NCBI GenBank assembly: GCA_009930445.1
Contig: RZYD01000128.1
Span: 1-6,911, forward strand
DNA from: Bacteroidia bacterium
Lineage (GTDB): Bacteria > Bacteroidota > Bacteroidia > Bacteroidales > BM520
Direction: 5' to 3'
Length of the DNA: 6,911 nt
How positions within the stretch are numbered: position 1 is the stretch's first letter; the number at the start of each line of letters is the position of its first letter. The notes under the pieces were generated by a model, which searched no databases, had not been told where the DNA came from, and was given only the letters and a program-made list of their open reading frames with translations. Positions 5,936 to 6,911 of this stretch are shown one piece after another. Position numbers and translations under genes: made by a program.

Positions 5936-6911
5936 GAATAATCCGGATCAATTACATATTCTTGTTCTCGACGACGATAACCTTTACCGAAAACTGGCCA
6001 GCTCTATTTTGCGCGCTGATTTTACTGTTTATACTGCCAGTGTCCCCTCAAAAGCATTTGAAATTTTTCAGAACACAAAGGTCGACATACTGATTTGTGA
6101 TTTTCAGTTGCCGGAAATGAATGGGCTCGAAGTGGTTCGGCGGGTTAAGGATTTATATCCTGATGTGGAAATTATAATGATTAGTGCCGAGGCAACAATG
6201 GACACCGTGATTGAAGCACTTCGGCTGGGAGCGGTGGATTTCTTCCGAAAACCATTCAATTTCGACTCGGTGAAAATATCCATTGAAAAAACAAAAAAAT
6301 TCGTTACCCTGAATTCAAAACTCCGCCAGACAGAACTGAGTAACAAACTGCTCGCAAAAGAACTGAAAGAAAAAGAGGGTTTTGAAATTATCAGCCAGAG
6401 CAAAGCCATGGACGACATCAAAAAAATTATGTTTAAAGTGGCGCAGAGTAAGGATACCTCTGTAATTATTACCGGCGAGAGCGGGGTTGGCAAAGAATTG
6501 GTTGCCAGGGGTATACATCTTATGAGTGAACGTCACGATCACCATTTTGGTGCAGTGAATATGTCGGCCATCCCTGAATCTCTCTTTGAAAGTGAGTTTT
6601 TCGGCCATAAAAAAGGAGCTTTCACTGGCGCAATTTCCGATCGCGCAGGATGGTTTGAAATTGCAGATAAAGGAACGCTATTCCTTGATGAAATTGGCGA
6701 TATGCCTATGAACCTGCAAATCAAAATGCTCCGTGTACTGGAAGATCGGAAATTTATTAAGGTGGGGTCACAAAAAGAACAAAGCTTTGATGTACGTCTC
6801 GTCGCAGCTACGAATAAAGATGTGATGGAAATGAAATCAGGAAAAAATTTTCGCCTCGATCTGTTTCACCGATTGGGCACCTTTGAAATTTTTGTCCCGC
6901 CATTACGCGAA
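5934..6911 (+). CDS. NtrC-family sigma-54-dependent response regulator (5' part)
   Basis: The first 326 residues of a gene that runs off the right edge. The receiver (about 7-120) has the acidic cluster Asp13-15, phospho-acceptor Asp56 in LICDFQLPEMNG, Ser84 and Lys106. A charged helical linker (about 120-148) joins it to a sigma-54 AAA+ domain from about 150: Walker A GESGVGKE at 181-188, an intact GAFTGA loop at 228-233 (the contact with sigma-54), Walker B GTLFLDEIGD at 247-256, sensor I VRLVAATN, and putative arginine fingers Arg307 and Arg313 in FRLDLFHR. It should be a phosphorylation-controlled ATPase that remodels RNA polymerase-sigma-54 at distant promoters. The C-terminal part of the AAA+ domain and the expected Fis-type DNA-binding domain lie outside the window. 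The ATG at 5934 places the receiver correctly; no Shine-Dalgarno is seen. It is third in the operon and the probable output of the two kinases. Confidence 0.95.
   Translation, partial: MNNPDQLHILVLDDDNLYRKLASSILRADFTVYTASVPSKAFEIFQNTKVDILICDFQLPEMNGLEVVRRVKDLYPDVEIIMISAEATMDTVIEALRLGAVDFFRKPFNFDSVKISIEKTKKFVTLNSKLRQTELSNKLLAKELKEKEGFEIISQSKAMDDIKKIMFKVAQSKDTSVIITGESGVGKELVARGIHLMSERHDHHFGAVNMSAIPESLFESEFFGHKKGAFTGAISDRAGWFEIADKGTLFLDEIGDMPMNLQIKMLRVLEDRKFIKVGSQKEQSFDVRLVAATNKDVMEMKSGKNFRLDLFHRLGTFEIFVPPLRE

Overview
The window looks like a piece of a Bacteroidota chromosome, most likely a free-living or sediment-type Bacteroidales/Marinilabiliales relative. This is inferred from moderate-to-low GC, start codons with no Shine-Dalgarno sequence (A-rich leaders ending in ACAATGA), exact copies of the Bacteroidota -7 promoter element TAnnTTTG, and the domain styles of the kinases. 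No 16S or marker gene is present, so the placement is an inference.

Layout. (1) Bases 1-496, + strand: the C-terminal end of a membrane permease of the SO_0444-type Cu/Zn efflux family, fused to a heavy-metal-associated (HMA) domain. (2) Bases 514-1668, - strand, convergent with the first gene and only 17 bp away: a YqhD/BdhA-type iron-containing, NADPH-dependent alcohol dehydrogenase (aldehyde reductase). (3) Bases 1669-1984: a divergent, AT-rich intergenic region. It holds a -7 element for the dehydrogenase, a second exact -7 element on the + strand, and a hairpin plus T-tract that looks like an intrinsic terminator or attenuator in the leader of the next operon. (4) Bases 1985-6911, + strand: a tightly packed signalling operon of three genes, the last cut by the window edge.

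The signalling operon encodes a large soluble hybrid kinase (PAS-GAF-PAS-HisKA-HATPase-REC plus a helical tail), a second kinase with an N-terminal receiver (REC-HisKA-HATPase), and an NtrC-type sigma-54 activator (REC-AAA+, with an intact GAFTGA motif). Gaps between the genes are 2 and 17 bp, so they are probably co-transcribed and act together. A reasonable model is that the hybrid kinase senses an intracellular signal, exchanges phosphate with the REC-kinase, and one or both kinases control the sigma-54 activator. All three receivers keep their phospho-acceptor Asp and both kinases keep their His, but no HPt domain is visible. Target promoters are not identifiable here: I found no -24/-12 sigma-54 promoter in the intergenic region.

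I see no mobile element, CRISPR array, tRNA or rRNA. The most interesting points are the composition of the two-kinase cassette, its unusual details (a histidine-free tail, and an H-box lacking the usual residue at +4 and the proline at +5), and the possible attenuator upstream of it. None of these amounts to a clearly new system.
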